Shown one piece after another: positions 8,493-17,397 of a stretch of DNA of 64,000 bases. The stretch is from an uncultured Eubacteriales bacterium (GTDB lineage Bacteria > Bacillota > Clostridia > Oscillospirales > Oscillospiraceae). Made by a program: the position numbers and the translations under genes. How positions within the stretch are numbered: the stretch's first letter is position 1; each line of letters opens with the position of its first letter. The DNA lies in NCBI GenBank assembly GCA_900545925.1, contig URAZ01000014.1, forward strand, positions 13,974 to 77,973, written 5' to 3'. The notes beneath the pieces were generated by a model that saw only the letters and a program-made list of their open reading frames with translations, was not told the origin of the DNA and searched no databases.

Positions 8493-8526
8493 GCCGTGTC
8501 CAGAATAACGACAGGCGGTACATACC

Positions 8527-9315
8527 ATGACGACATTTTCCGAACAGTTCCCCATTGTATTTCAGGCGCTGAATATTGGCTTTTTACAGACGCTCAAGCT
8601 GTTTTTCGTGACGCTCATCGGCGCGATCCCGCTGGGCCTGATCATTTCCTTCGGCTCTATGAGCAGCTGGGCTCCGCTCGGCTTTCTGCGCCCGCATCTT
8701 AAAAATCTGCCCAAAAACACGAAACTGACGTGGTGGCAGCGGTTCCAGATCTGGTGCTATGTGGACTTCAAGCCCATCCGGATCATCGTGCGCTTTATCA
8801 TTTGGGTCGTGCGCGGCACGCCGCTGATGCTGCAGCTGCTGGTGTTTTATTATTTCCCCGGCCTTGTGATGGGCAAAAACATCTGGGGCGGCGGCGAGGC
8901 TGGGCGCTTCCTCGCATCCTCTATCGCGTTTATTTTCAATTACGCGTGCTATTTCTCCGAGATTTTCCGCGGCGGTATCCAGGGCGTCCCCAAGGGCCAG
9001 CAGGAGGCCGGGCAGGTGCTCGGCATGACGAATACGCAGATTTTCTTCAAGGTCACGCTTCTGCAGATGGTCAAGCGCATCGTGCCGCCCATGTCCAACG
9101 AGATCATCACGCTGGTCAAGGATACATCCCTGTCCCGCATCATCGCCCTGCAGGAGATCATCTGGGCCGGTCAGGCATTTTTAAAGGGCTCGCAGGGCAT
9201 TTCCGGCGCAATCTGGCCCCTGTTCTTCACTGGCATTTATTATCTGCTGTTCTCCGGCGTTTTGCAGCTGCTGCTTGACGCGCTGGAGAAAAGGCTGGAC
9301 TATTTCAAGGCGTAA
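8527..9315 (+). CDS. Amino-acid ABC transporter, permease
   Basis: 262-residue HisM-family permease. The first helix is GFLQTLKLFFVTLIGAIPLG, the RGTPLMLQLLVFY motif is conserved, and the EAA loop reads EAGQVLGMTNTQIFFKVTL. Residues 50-80 form an extended cytoplasmic loop (HLKNLPKNTKLTWWQRF) that is longer than in the first operon's permease. It works with the upstream binding protein and downstream ATPase. The stop is 12 bp before the ATPase start, with AAGGAGG between. Confidence 0.92.
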   Translation: MTTFSEQFPIVFQALNIGFLQTLKLFFVTLIGAIPLGLIISFGSMSSWAPLGFLRPHLKNLPKNTKLTWWQRFQIWCYVDFKPIRIIVRFIIWVVRGTPLMLQLLVFYYFPGLVMGKNIWGGGEAGRFLASSIAFIFNYACYFSEIFRGGIQGVPKGQQEAGQVLGMTNTQIFFKVTLLQMVKRIVPPMSNEIITLVKDTSLSRIIALQEIIWAGQAFLKGSQGISGAIWPLFFTGIYYLLFSGVLQLLLDALEKRLDYFKA

Positions 9316-9327
9316 GGAGGCGGCAGT

Positions 9328-10119
9328 ATGTCTGTTCTGGAAGTCAGAAACCTGAAAAAAAGCTTCGACAAGGATACCGTCGTCCTGAAGGGCGTCGATT
9401 TCTCGCTCGAAAAGGGCGAGACGGTTGCCATTATCGGCTCGTCCGGCAGCGGCAAAACGACGCTGCTGCGGTGCCTCAATTTTCTGACCGTTCCCGACGA
9501 GGGACAGATCGTGGTGAACGGCAAGACGCTCTTCGACGACGCCGACCCCAATACGCAGAAGGAGCGCGAAATCCGCCGCAAGCGGCTGCACTTCGGCCTC
9601 GTGTTCCAGAATTTCAACTTGTTCCCGCAGTATACGGCCCGGCAGAATGTCATGCTGGCAAGCGAACTGCTGGCAAAGGAGCAGCCGGATTACAAAACGC
9701 GAAAAAAACAGGCCCACGCACAGATTGCCGCCCGTGCAGAGGAACTTTTGACGCAGGTCGGGCTGAAGGAAAAGATGGATCTCTATCCGCATCAGCTTTC
9801 CGGCGGTCAGCAGCAGCGTGTGGCCATCGCGCGGGCGCTGGCCTTGCAGCCGGATATTCTCTGCTTTGATGAGCCGACCTCGGCGCTCGACCCTGAGTTG
9901 ACCGGGGAGGTTTTGAAGGTCATTCGCTCGCTTTCCGAGCAGCACATGACGATGATCATCGTCACACACGAAATGGCGTTTGCCCGCGATGTCGCAGGCC
10001 GTGTGATCTTCATGGACGGCGGCGTGATCGTCGAGCAGGGCCCGGCGCGCGATGTGATTGAAAACCCGCAGGCCGAGCGCACAAGACAGTTCCTCGCCAG
10101 ATACCGGGAGAACCAGTAG
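9328..10119 (+). CDS. Amino-acid ABC transporter, ATP-binding protein
   Basis: 263-residue GlnQ-type ATPase. Walker A GSSGSGKTT, Q-loop FGLVFQNFNLFPQ, signature LSGGQQQRV, Walker B ILCFDEPTSALD and H-loop IVTHEMAFA are all present. A short insertion (residues about 65-80, rich in Lys/Arg/Glu) and another near 115-130 (KEQPDYKTRKKQAHAQ) distinguish it from the first operon's ATPase. It is the last gene of the operon; a strong terminator follows. Confidence 0.95.
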   Translation: MSVLEVRNLKKSFDKDTVVLKGVDFSLEKGETVAIIGSSGSGKTTLLRCLNFLTVPDEGQIVVNGKTLFDDADPNTQKEREIRRKRLHFGLVFQNFNLFPQYTARQNVMLASELLAKEQPDYKTRKKQAHAQIAARAEELLTQVGLKEKMDLYPHQLSGGQQQRVAIARALALQPDILCFDEPTSALDPELTGEVLKVIRSLSEQHMTMIIVTHEMAFARDVAGRVIFMDGGVIVEQGPARDVIENPQAERTRQFLARYRENQ

Positions 10120-10151
10120 ACGCAGCAGTATCAGAGATTTTATATGTGCAG

Positions 10152-10196
10152 ATACCGTGAAACACAAGATATTGTGTTTCACGGTATTATTTGTTT
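10152..10196 (+). terminator. Terminator of ABC importer operon 2
   Basis: A perfect 16-bp stem (10152-10167 with 10172-10187), 4-nt loop, then TATTTGTTTT. Confidence 0.88.
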
Positions 10197-10203
10197 TCGA
10201 TAT

Positions 10204-10252
10204 CCACAAAATATAGAGACAGGCTCTTGACATCGGGCACAATATCCAGTAT
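10204..10252 (+). promoter_or_regulatory. Two candidate NrdR boxes at the nrdD promoter
   Basis: CCACAAAATATAGAGA (10204-10219) and GCACAATATCCAGTAT (10237-10252) each match about 12 of 16 positions of the NrdR consensus (ACACAATATATAGTGT-like). Their starts are 33 bp apart, about three helical turns. The second box overlaps the promoter spacer and -10. Ribonucleotide reductase genes are the classical NrdR targets. Confidence 0.5.
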
Positions 10253-10255
10253 AGT
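10227..10255 (+). promoter_or_regulatory. Promoter of nrdD
   Basis: TTGACA at 10227-10232 and TATAGT at 10250-10255, spacer 17 bp. Confidence 0.82.
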
Positions 10256-10344
10256 TATGACTGCACCGCACGGGATGTGCTGCACGCAAAGCCTGTCCCC
10301 GCGCGTTTTTTTACGCGCGTACAAATAGAAAGTGAGGAACCAGC

Positions 10345-12570
10345 ATGAAGATCATCAAACGCAACGGCTCGGAAGCAACGTTCGATATCGTCAAGATCAT
10401 CGCAGCCGTAACCAAGGCTAACAACGTCGTCTCGGAGGACGAACGGCTGACGCCGATGCAGATCCGCCGCATCGCCGAGAGCGTGGAAAACAACTGCCTG
10501 TCCATGAACCGCGCGCTGTCCGTCGAGGAAATTCAGGATCTGGTCGAAAATCAGATCATGGCCCACGGCGCATTTGAGGTTGCCAAGAACTATATTACAT
10601 ACCGCTATACCCGCACGCTTGTGCGCAAGTCCAACACGACGGACGAGAAGATCCTGTCCCTGATCGAGTCGAACAACGAGGAGGTCAAGCAGGAGAACTC
10701 CAACAAAAACCCCACCGTCAACGCCGTCCAGCGCGACTATATGGCGGGCGAGGTGTCGAAGGATCTGACGGCCCGCGTGCTGCTGCCGCAGGACATCGTT
10801 GACGCGCACAACGAGGGCATCATCCACTTCCACGACGCGGATTATTTCGCCCAGCACATGCACAACTGCGATCTGGTTAATCTGGAGGACATGCTCCAGA
10901 ACGGTACCGTCATTTCCGGCACGCTGATTGAAAAGCCGCACAGCTTCTCCACGGCCTGCAACATTGCAACCCAAATCATCGCGCAGATTGCCTCGAACCA
11001 GTATGGCGGCCAGTCCATTTCCCTGACACATCTGGCTCCGTTCGTCGATATTTCCCGGCAGAAGATCCGCCGCTCCGTGCTCGAGGAGATCAAGTCCTTC
11101 GGTGTGCAGCCCTCGGAAGAAACCATCACCAACGTCGTTGAGACACGCCTGCGCGACGAGATCCGCCGTGGCGTCCAGACCATCCAGTATCAGGTTGTCA
11201 CGCTCATGACCACCAACGGGCAGGCCCCGTTCATCACCGTCTTCATGTATCTCGGCGAGGCCAGAACGGAGCAGGAGCGCAAAGACCTTGCTATCATCAT
11301 CGAAGAAACACTCCGCCAGCGCATTGAGGGCGTCAAGAACGAAAAGGGCGTGTGGATCACTCCGGCCTTCCCGAAGCTCATCTATGTGCTCGAAGAGGAC
11401 AATATTACGGAAGACAGCCCCTATTGGGAACTGACGAAGCTGGCCGCGCGCTGCACGGCCAAGCGGATGGTTCCGGATTACATCTCGGAAAAAAAGATGC
11501 GCGAACTCAAGCTTTCCAAGGGCGAAACGCCGGGCCACGGCGACGTGTACACCTGCATGGGCTGCCGCAGCTTCCTGACGCCCGACCGCTCCGGCACCGG
11601 CTGGAACAATGTCGCAAACGCCGGCAATTATGAACCGGGCAAGCCCAAGTATTACGGCCGCTTCAATCAGGGCGTCGTGACGATCAATCTGGTTGATATC
11701 GCGCTGTCGTCCGGCGGCGGACTGGATAAGTTCTGGAAAATTTTTGACGACCGGCTTGACCTGTGCTACCGTGCGCTCATGTGCCGCCACAACCGGCTCA
11801 AGGGTACGCTTTCCGACGCTGCGCCGATTCTCTGGCAGTATGGCGCGCTGGCCCGGCTCAAAAAGGGTGAGCCCATCGACAAGCTGCTCTACGGCGGCTA
11901 TTCGACCATCTCTCTCGGCTACGCGGGGCTTTATGAGTGCGTCAAGTACATGACCGGCAAGTCCCACACCGACCCGGCCGCGACGCCGTTCGCACTCGAT
12001 ATCATGCACCACCTCAACGACGCGTGCGCCAAGTGGAAGGCCGAGACGGACATCGATTTCTCGCTCTACGGTACGCCGCTGGAGTCCACGACATATAAAT
12101 TCGCCAAATGTCTGCAGAAGCGCTTCGGCATCGTTCCGGGCATCACGGATAAGAACTATATTACAAATTCCTATCACATCCATGTGACCGAACATATCAA
12201 CGCCTTTGACAAGCTGGCCTTTGAGTCGCAGTTCCAGGCTCTCTCGCCCGGCGGCGCGATCAGCTATGTCGAGGTCCCGAACATGCAGCAGAACCTCGAC
12301 GCTGTGCTGGAGGTCATGAAATTTATCTATGACCACATCATGTACGCCGAACTCAACACGAAGTCTGATTACTGTCAGGTCTGCGGCTTCGCCGGCGAGA
12401 TTGAAATCAAGGAAGACGCGGACGGCAAGCTGATCTGGGTCTGCCCGCAGTGCGGCAACACCGACCAGTCCAAGATGAACGTCGCCCGCCGCACCTGCGG
12501 CTACATTGGCACCCAGTATTGGAACCAGGGCCGGACGCAGGAAATCCGTGACCGCGTGCTGCACCTGTAA
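10345..12570 (+). CDS. nrdD: Anaerobic ribonucleoside-triphosphate reductase (class III, glycyl radical)
   Basis: 741 residues. It reduces ribonucleotides to deoxyribonucleotides under anoxia using a glycyl radical. The N-terminal ATP-cone (about residues 1-90, starting MKIIKRNGSEATFDIVKI) gives allosteric control. The central barrel carries the YTCMGCRSF cysteines. The C-terminus has the zinc site (CQVCG and CPQCG) and the radical loop RRTCGYIG. No activase (nrdG) gene lies downstream: the next gene is a secreted transglutaminase-like protein, so the activase must be elsewhere. Two NrdR-like boxes overlap its promoter, and a perfect terminator follows. Confidence 0.97.
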   Translation: MKIIKRNGSEATFDIVKIIAAVTKANNVVSEDERLTPMQIRRIAESVENNCLSMNRALSVEEIQDLVENQIMAHGAFEVAKNYITYRYTRTLVRKSNTTDEKILSLIESNNEEVKQENSNKNPTVNAVQRDYMAGEVSKDLTARVLLPQDIVDAHNEGIIHFHDADYFAQHMHNCDLVNLEDMLQNGTVISGTLIEKPHSFSTACNIATQIIAQIASNQYGGQSISLTHLAPFVDISRQKIRRSVLEEIKSFGVQPSEETITNVVETRLRDEIRRGVQTIQYQVVTLMTTNGQAPFITVFMYLGEARTEQERKDLAIIIEETLRQRIEGVKNEKGVWITPAFPKLIYVLEEDNITEDSPYWELTKLAARCTAKRMVPDYISEKKMRELKLSKGETPGHGDVYTCMGCRSFLTPDRSGTGWNNVANAGNYEPGKPKYYGRFNQGVVTINLVDIALSSGGGLDKFWKIFDDRLDLCYRALMCRHNRLKGTLSDAAPILWQYGALARLKKGEPIDKLLYGGYSTISLGYAGLYECVKYMTGKSHTDPAATPFALDIMHHLNDACAKWKAETDIDFSLYGTPLESTTYKFAKCLQKRFGIVPGITDKNYITNSYHIHVTEHINAFDKLAFESQFQALSPGGAISYVEVPNMQQNLDAVLEVMKFIYDHIMYAELNTKSDYCQVCGFAGEIEIKEDADGKLIWVCPQCGNTDQSKMNVARRTCGYIGTQYWNQGRTQEIRDRVLHL

Positions 12571-12580
12571 ATAGCAGAAA

Positions 12581-12607
12581 ATCCCCCGCCGTGAGGCGGG
12601 GGATTCG
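12581..12607 (+). terminator. Terminator of nrdD
   Basis: A perfect 10-bp stem ATCCCCCGCC/GGCGGGGGAT with a 4-nt loop, followed by TCGTTT. Confidence 0.85.
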
Positions 12608-12658
12608 TTTATGCCGCGCCGGGCTGCCATGATTTGCACAATTCCCCCTCCTGCCGTC

Positions 12659-12687
12659 TTGCACTTGACGGTGGGATAGATTATAAT
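12659..12687 (+). promoter_or_regulatory. Candidate promoter of the surface-polymer locus
   Basis: TATAAT at 12682-12687 with a weak TTGCAC 17 bp upstream. A second TATAAT at 12699-12704 and a TTGACG at 12665 make the exact start uncertain. Confidence 0.5.
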
Positions 12688-12774
12688 GGATATTGGTGTA
12701 TAATTTATACCAGTTTTTGATGTTTCCACCATGCAGAGCGTGCATGAAACTAAAAAAGACGGGTAGTTGGAGAA

Positions 12775-14304
12775 ATGGAGAAACGGACGAGAATGAATCC
12801 CCGTCCTGGCGGACGAATGCAAAGAGGCGTATGGGCCGCGCTGCTGTGCGCGGTTCTGTGCGTGCTTTTGTGCGGCTGCCAGAGCGCGGCGGAGCCGGAG
12901 ACCATGGAAGTGCAGGAGCCTGCGATACAGGCCGCGCCTGTGCCGGAGCCTGAACCGGAACCGGAGCCGGAGTATCACGTTCATCAGAATTATATGGCGG
13001 CGTCCGACGGCTTTTTCAGGCCGGACGAGCCGCTGCGCCGCGCGGATTGCGCGCAGCTTCTGTACAATCTGACGCAGGACGCGCCCCGCAGCGCGGAGCC
13101 TGCACAATATGATGATGTCCTGCCGGAGTATTGGTATTATGAGGCGGTCAGCACCATGGGCGGATATCTGCCGCAGGAGGAGGGACAAACATGCTTCTTC
13201 CCCAGTGCATCCGTCATGCCGGACACGTTCCTGACGGCGCTTCTGTCCGCGCTCGGCCAGACGGAGCAGTCCGCGCCGCCCGCACTTCTGCAAGCCGCAC
13301 CGGCGCTGATGCTGGACGGCGCGCAGGGGGAGGAAGTGCCTGCGCCTGCCCCGATCACGCGCGCGCAGGCGGCGGTGCTGGTCAACCGCGCACTGGGCCG
13401 GGAACCGGACACGGAAGCGATTAACGGCGTCCACCGCTCCTTACTGCTGGATGTGCCGGAGGATCGGGCAGACTATGCCGATCTGGTCGAGGCCGTTCTG
13501 CCGCATGACTATTATCTGGACGATGCAGATGAGCAGGAGCATTACCGTGCGGACGCGCTGGATGCGCTTTCGTTTACGCCGGGCATCCATCTGTCCGGTA
13601 CGAGCGGGTTCTTTGTAGACGCCGATGGCCGCGTCGTACGCGGAACGGGCTTTCTGGACGAGCAGAACCGCCGCTATTACCGCTGCGACGAATCGGGCCG
13701 GATTTTAGCCGACTATGCCCCGCATTATATCGAAGGGCACGCCGTCTTCATCCGAGCGGACGGCCTTCTGCGCCGAAACGGCGTTTTCGGTGAGTACTTA
13801 TACGATGAAAATGGCTTCTACACGACCGGAAACACGGAATTGGACGCAAAGCTGGACGACTTCATCGCCGCCTGCACCACAGAGGACATGACACAGGAAG
13901 AATGCCTGCATGCCTGCTATGAGGCTGTCCGGGCGCTGCGGTATTTGGGCCGGAACCCAGCCTACGGTCCGGAGGTCAAGACAATCCCATACGATAAGCA
14001 GCTGGAATTTGCGGATAAGATTCTTTCAACCGGCAAGGGCGATTGCTATAACTTTGCCGCTGTGTTCTGCCTGCTGGCACGAAAGCTTGGCTATCTGGCC
14101 TCGCCCATTGTCGGCGAATGCGGCTACAGCTGGAACTGGTACCCCATCGCACACGGCTGGGTCGAGATCGAACTGGACGGCGAGACTTTCCTCTTTGACC
14201 CGCAGATCGAAAACTATAACCTGCGCGCCGGCATCAGCAACGAGACGCACAGCGCCTGGCAGGTGACATATGAATCCGCGCCCGCCCGCTATCTGAAGCA
14301 CTGA
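12775..14304 (+). CDS. Secreted transglutaminase-like lipoprotein with SLH-like N-terminal region
   Basis: 509 residues. A lipobox (VLCVLLCGC) follows a basic start, then a Pro-Glu linker (PEPEPEPEPEY), an SLH-like region (DGFFRPDEPLRRADCAQLLY, later ITRAQAAVLVNRALG), a middle part with repeated strands (YRCDESGRI, FIRADGLLRRNG), and a C-terminal transglutaminase core. The expected thiol triad is visible: Cys424 (GKGDCYNF), His460 (AHGWVEIE) and Asp475 (LFDPQIE). Such domains act as peptidases or acyl-transferases on cell-wall material. It is the first gene of a co-directional surface locus. ATGs at 12793 and 12817 are alternative starts, because ribosome-site spacing for 12775 is poor. Confidence 0.78.
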   Translation: MEKRTRMNPRPGGRMQRGVWAALLCAVLCVLLCGCQSAAEPETMEVQEPAIQAAPVPEPEPEPEPEYHVHQNYMAASDGFFRPDEPLRRADCAQLLYNLTQDAPRSAEPAQYDDVLPEYWYYEAVSTMGGYLPQEEGQTCFFPSASVMPDTFLTALLSALGQTEQSAPPALLQAAPALMLDGAQGEEVPAPAPITRAQAAVLVNRALGREPDTEAINGVHRSLLLDVPEDRADYADLVEAVLPHDYYLDDADEQEHYRADALDALSFTPGIHLSGTSGFFVDADGRVVRGTGFLDEQNRRYYRCDESGRILADYAPHYIEGHAVFIRADGLLRRNGVFGEYLYDENGFYTTGNTELDAKLDDFIAACTTEDMTQEECLHACYEAVRALRYLGRNPAYGPEVKTIPYDKQLEFADKILSTGKGDCYNFAAVFCLLARKLGYLASPIVGECGYSWNWYPIAHGWVEIELDGETFLFDPQIENYNLRAGISNETHSAWQVTYESAPARYLKH

Positions 14305-14331
14305 CGGCCGCGCAGAAGGAGAGAAAGAACT

Positions 14332-14772
14332 GTGAAAAAGAAGCTTACGAGTATGCTGCTGATCTGCCTGCTGCTGGCTGCAGCGGCAGTCCTGACCGCC
14401 TGCGGCGAAAAGCCGGAGCCTGCGCAGCCCCCTGTACAGGAGGTATCCCCCGTTGCTGACGAGCAGCCTGCACAGGAACCGGAGCCCGCACCCGAGGTGC
14501 AGACACCTGCGGAAGCGGAGGAACCGGCAGAGCCGGAAGCAGAAGAACCGGCGCTGACGGAGGACGCGGAAACGCCCAGCGTACTGGAGACGGCGCTCAG
14601 CTTTGTCGATCAGGACGCGCAGCTTTTGCTGGACGCGCTCGGCGAGCCGCAGCAGAAGCTATATGAGGCTTCCTGCTCCGGCCCGGGCGACGACGGGATC
14701 TGGATCTATGACGGCGTGACCGTCTTTACCTATCTTGAAAACGGCGTTGAGACGGTCGTTGACGCGGAATGA
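14332..14772 (+). CDS. Small lipoprotein, GEP-SC-DG-TY family, copy 1
   Basis: 146 residues starting at GTG, with AAGGAGAG upstream. It has a lipoprotein signal (LLAAAAVLTAC), then a long Pro/Glu-rich spacer (residues about 25-80) and a short C-terminal domain: LLDALGEP, ASCSGPGDDGIW and YDGVTVFTYLENG. That domain is clearly related to the products at 14784 and 20101 (shared pattern LG.P...Y...SC.G...D...Y.....TY). Its function is not known; it resembles small extracytoplasmic beta-rich domains in other Clostridia. Its stop overlaps the region just before the next gene. Confidence 0.72.
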   Translation: MKKKLTSMLLICLLLAAAAVLTACGEKPEPAQPPVQEVSPVADEQPAQEPEPAPEVQTPAEAEEPAEPEAEEPALTEDAETPSVLETALSFVDQDAQLLLDALGEPQQKLYEASCSGPGDDGIWIYDGVTVFTYLENGVETVVDAE

Positions 14773-14783
14773 GGACGGGCGGT

Positions 14784-15290
14784 ATGAAAAAAACAATCTG
14801 TCTGCTTCTGACCGCTCTGCTGCTGTGCGCACTGCTCGGCAGCTGCGGCAAAAAAACAATTTCCGAGGTTGATTTGGCCTTGACCGTGGGTGGAACTGCG
14901 GTACGGCCCGATACGTCCGTTTCTGCGCTGCTTGACGCGTTTGGGACAGATTATACCTATTCCGAGGCTGTCTCCTGCGTCTACACGGGGATGGACAAGA
15001 CCTATGCTTATTCCGACCGAATTCTCTATACCTACCCCGACGGCGATGCCGACCGTCTGCTGGAACTCTACTGCACCGCAGACGTGCAGACTGCGCAGGG
15101 CGTCGGAATCGGCGCAAGCCGGAAAGACGTAGAGGCCGCATATGGAACGGAGTATACGCAGGCTGGAAGCACCATGACCTACGCGCTGGCCGCACAGGAC
15201 AGTCTGACCATTCCCGCGTCGCTGTATTTTGAATTAGACGGCGATACGGTCTGCGCTATCGGGCTGACGAGCGCGCACCGTGCGGAATGA
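14784..15290 (+). CDS. Lipoprotein, GEP-SC-DG-TY family, copy 2 (full-length)
   Basis: 168 residues with lipobox LLGSC. It carries the same domain as its neighbours (LLDAFGTDYTYSEAVSC, then YTGMDKTYAYSDRILYTY) but continues with a second half (VGIGASRKDVEAAYGTEY, FELDGDTVCAIGL) that the other two copies lack. I chose ATG 14784 (MKKTICLLLTALLL) over the in-frame ATG at 14769, because the signal peptide starts there and GAGG lies upstream. The protein is anchored outside the membrane; its partner or ligand is unknown. Confidence 0.7.
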   Translation: MKKTICLLLTALLLCALLGSCGKKTISEVDLALTVGGTAVRPDTSVSALLDAFGTDYTYSEAVSCVYTGMDKTYAYSDRILYTYPDGDADRLLELYCTADVQTAQGVGIGASRKDVEAAYGTEYTQAGSTMTYALAAQDSLTIPASLYFELDGDTVCAIGLTSAHRAE

Positions 15291-15294
15291 TGCC

Positions 15295-15858
15295 ATGAAA
15301 AAGCTTATTTTGCTGCTTCTGGCGGCAGTGATGGCACTTGGCTGCGCCGCTTGTGCGGCCAAGCCATATACGCCCGCCGGTCAGGCAACCGGAAATGCGG
15401 AACTCGACGAGGCGGTTCTTGCGCTTTTGCAGGAGTTATGCGACCCGAAGGCCGACCTTGTTGCAAATCTCGGCACGGTCTATGATTTCCTCTGCACCGG
15501 CATTACCTACCGCGCTACGCTGGCCGATACCTCCGGCGGGTTTACGGACGAACTGACCAATTCACTTGCGCTGGAACTGCTGCAAAAGCGCAAGGGCAAC
15601 TGCGACGCGCAGGCCGCGCTGACAGCAGTCCTGCTACGGCGCATGGGCTGCGAAGCACAGATCGTGCAGGGCACGTTCCTGCGTGCGGACGCTCCAGAGC
15701 CGGTTGACCATGCGTGGGTACGCGCGGTCGTGAACGGGACGGCATGCTGGTTTGACCCGCTGTACGGTGGACATTTTGCGGAAAACCCGCGCGATTATTT
15801 TATGGCCGACGACGCGCGCATGGCGCTGACGCACCAGTGGGACGCAACGGATGATTGA
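15295..15858 (+). CDS. Transglutaminase-like lipoprotein
   Basis: 187 residues, with lipoprotein signal MKKLILLLLAAVMALGCAAC. The compact transglutaminase core shows Cys103 (KGNCDAQAAL), His139 (DHAWVRA) and Asp154 (WFDPLYG), the same order as the products at 12775 and 22336. A predicted role is hydrolysis or transfer of an amide/ester bond outside the cell, inferred only from fold and from its place just upstream of dltA. The start is 4 bp after the previous stop; in-frame ATG 15280 would overlap it. Confidence 0.78.
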   Translation: MKKLILLLLAAVMALGCAACAAKPYTPAGQATGNAELDEAVLALLQELCDPKADLVANLGTVYDFLCTGITYRATLADTSGGFTDELTNSLALELLQKRKGNCDAQAALTAVLLRRMGCEAQIVQGTFLRADAPEPVDHAWVRAVVNGTACWFDPLYGGHFAENPRDYFMADDARMALTHQWDATDD

Positions 15859-15870
15859 GGATACATACGC

Positions 15871-17397
15871 ATGTTTATTCTGGAAGCTTTGGAGCACTAT
15901 GCAGAAACGGACCGCATTGCGATCCGCTATCATGATGAGAAGGTAAGCTTTTCCGCGCTGAACCGCATGGCGGATGCGTTTGCGGCGTACCTTCGCCGCA
16001 CGCTGCCAAGCGACGGCAGGCCGGTCATGATCTACGGCCACAAGCAGTCGGCCATTCCCGCCTGCATGTTCGGCGCGCTCAAGGCCGGGCGCGGCTATAT
16101 TCCTGTCGATACGACGTATCCAACAGACCGCGCCGCGCAGATTCTGCGTGACGCGCAGCCGTCCGTGCTGGTCGATCTGCGCACCTCCGGTCTTTCGGCG
16201 GAGCATACGCTCTGCGAAGAGGATCTCGCGCAGATTCTTGCGCAGCCTGCACTGCCCGCGCCGCACTCCGGCTGGATCCGACCGGAGCAGACGGCTTATC
16301 TGCTCTTCACCTCCGGCTCGACCGGGACACCCAAGGGCGTGCAGATCACAGCGGGCAATCTTGCCGCATTCCACGCAGGCGTAAAACCGTGGTTTGCGCG
16401 GCTGCCGGAGGGCGGCGCGTTTCTCAATGAAATTTCCTATTCGTTCGATGTCTCCGTCTGCGCGCTTTACGAGGCGCTCAGCCGGGGCATGACACTCTGG
16501 ACGGCAGACCGGCAGACGCTGGAAAGCCCGCAGGCGCTTTTTCAGCTTCTGCGCGAGGCAAGGCCGGACGCATGGGTGTCCACGCCGTCTCTTGCGGAGT
16601 TCTGCATTCATTCTGAGCAATTCTGTGCGGAACTTCTGCCGCAGGTGCGGCAGTTCCTGTTCTGCGGCGAGGTACTGACAAAAAAACTGGCGGCGGAACT
16701 GCTGCGAAGATTCCCAGGCGTGCCGGTCGTGAACGCCTATGGGCCGACGGAGACGACAGTTCTTGTGACGGGCACAGAGATCACGCAGGCCATGCTGGAC
16801 GCGGATGCGCCGCTTCCCATCGGCAGGCCCTTTGAAAATGTGCAGGCAATCATTGCCGACGAACAGGGCCGCGCATTACCGGATGGTGAACCGGGCGAAC
16901 TCCTGGTGATCGGCGAGGCTGTCAGCCCCGGGTATCTTGGACGCTCCGAGTTGAACAAGGCCCTGTTTTTCCGCACGGAGGGCGGTCTGCGCGGCTACCG
17001 CACAGGCGATCTGTGCCGTATGGAGGACGGCATGCTCTATTATCTGGGCCGTCTGGACGGGCAGATCAAACTCAACGGCTTCCGGGTCGAGTTGGAGGAC
17101 GTGGAGAACAACCTCGTCAAGCTGCCAAACATTGCCCGCGCCGCTGTTCTGCCTGTTTTGCAGGACGGACGCGTGACGGCGCTGACGGCATTCGTCCTGC
17201 TGGAAAAGCCGGACGGCGAAGGCGCTTTGCAGCGTGCCCGGCGCATCAAAGCTGCGCTGGCAGACTGCCTGCCGTCCTATATGATCCCGCGAAAAATTCT
17301 TGCCGTTGAAAGCTTCCCGCTGAACACCAACGGCAAGATCGATAAAAAACAGCTTGCCGCACAGCTTGCGTCCGGCACGACAGGAGGGCGCACATGA
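15871..17397 (+). CDS. dltA: D-alanine--D-alanyl carrier protein ligase
   Basis: 508-residue AMP-forming adenylation enzyme. It activates D-Ala with ATP and loads it onto the DltC carrier for export. Visible motifs: the P-loop LLFTSGSTGTPKGV, NAYGPTETTV, YRTGDL, GRLDGQIKLNGFRVE, and the C-terminal catalytic lysine in NTNGKIDKKQL. The length fits DltA rather than an NRPS module. It is followed by dltB (4-bp ATGA overlap), dltC and dltD, which confirms the assignment. Substrate specificity for D-Ala is inferred from family and context. Confidence 0.92.
   Translation: MFILEALEHYAETDRIAIRYHDEKVSFSALNRMADAFAAYLRRTLPSDGRPVMIYGHKQSAIPACMFGALKAGRGYIPVDTTYPTDRAAQILRDAQPSVLVDLRTSGLSAEHTLCEEDLAQILAQPALPAPHSGWIRPEQTAYLLFTSGSTGTPKGVQITAGNLAAFHAGVKPWFARLPEGGAFLNEISYSFDVSVCALYEALSRGMTLWTADRQTLESPQALFQLLREARPDAWVSTPSLAEFCIHSEQFCAELLPQVRQFLFCGEVLTKKLAAELLRRFPGVPVVNAYGPTETTVLVTGTEITQAMLDADAPLPIGRPFENVQAIIADEQGRALPDGEPGELLVIGEAVSPGYLGRSELNKALFFRTEGGLRGYRTGDLCRMEDGMLYYLGRLDGQIKLNGFRVELEDVENNLVKLPNIARAAVLPVLQDGRVTALTAFVLLEKPDGEGALQRARRIKAALADCLPSYMIPRKILAVESFPLNTNGKIDKKQLAAQLASGTTGGRT

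Noticed and set aside
10255..13434. A 1059-residue open frame on the minus strand
   Set aside because: It is antisense to nrdD and the transglutaminase gene; composition (His/Arg/Leu/Val-rich) is that of the reverse of GC-rich codons and it shows no domain.
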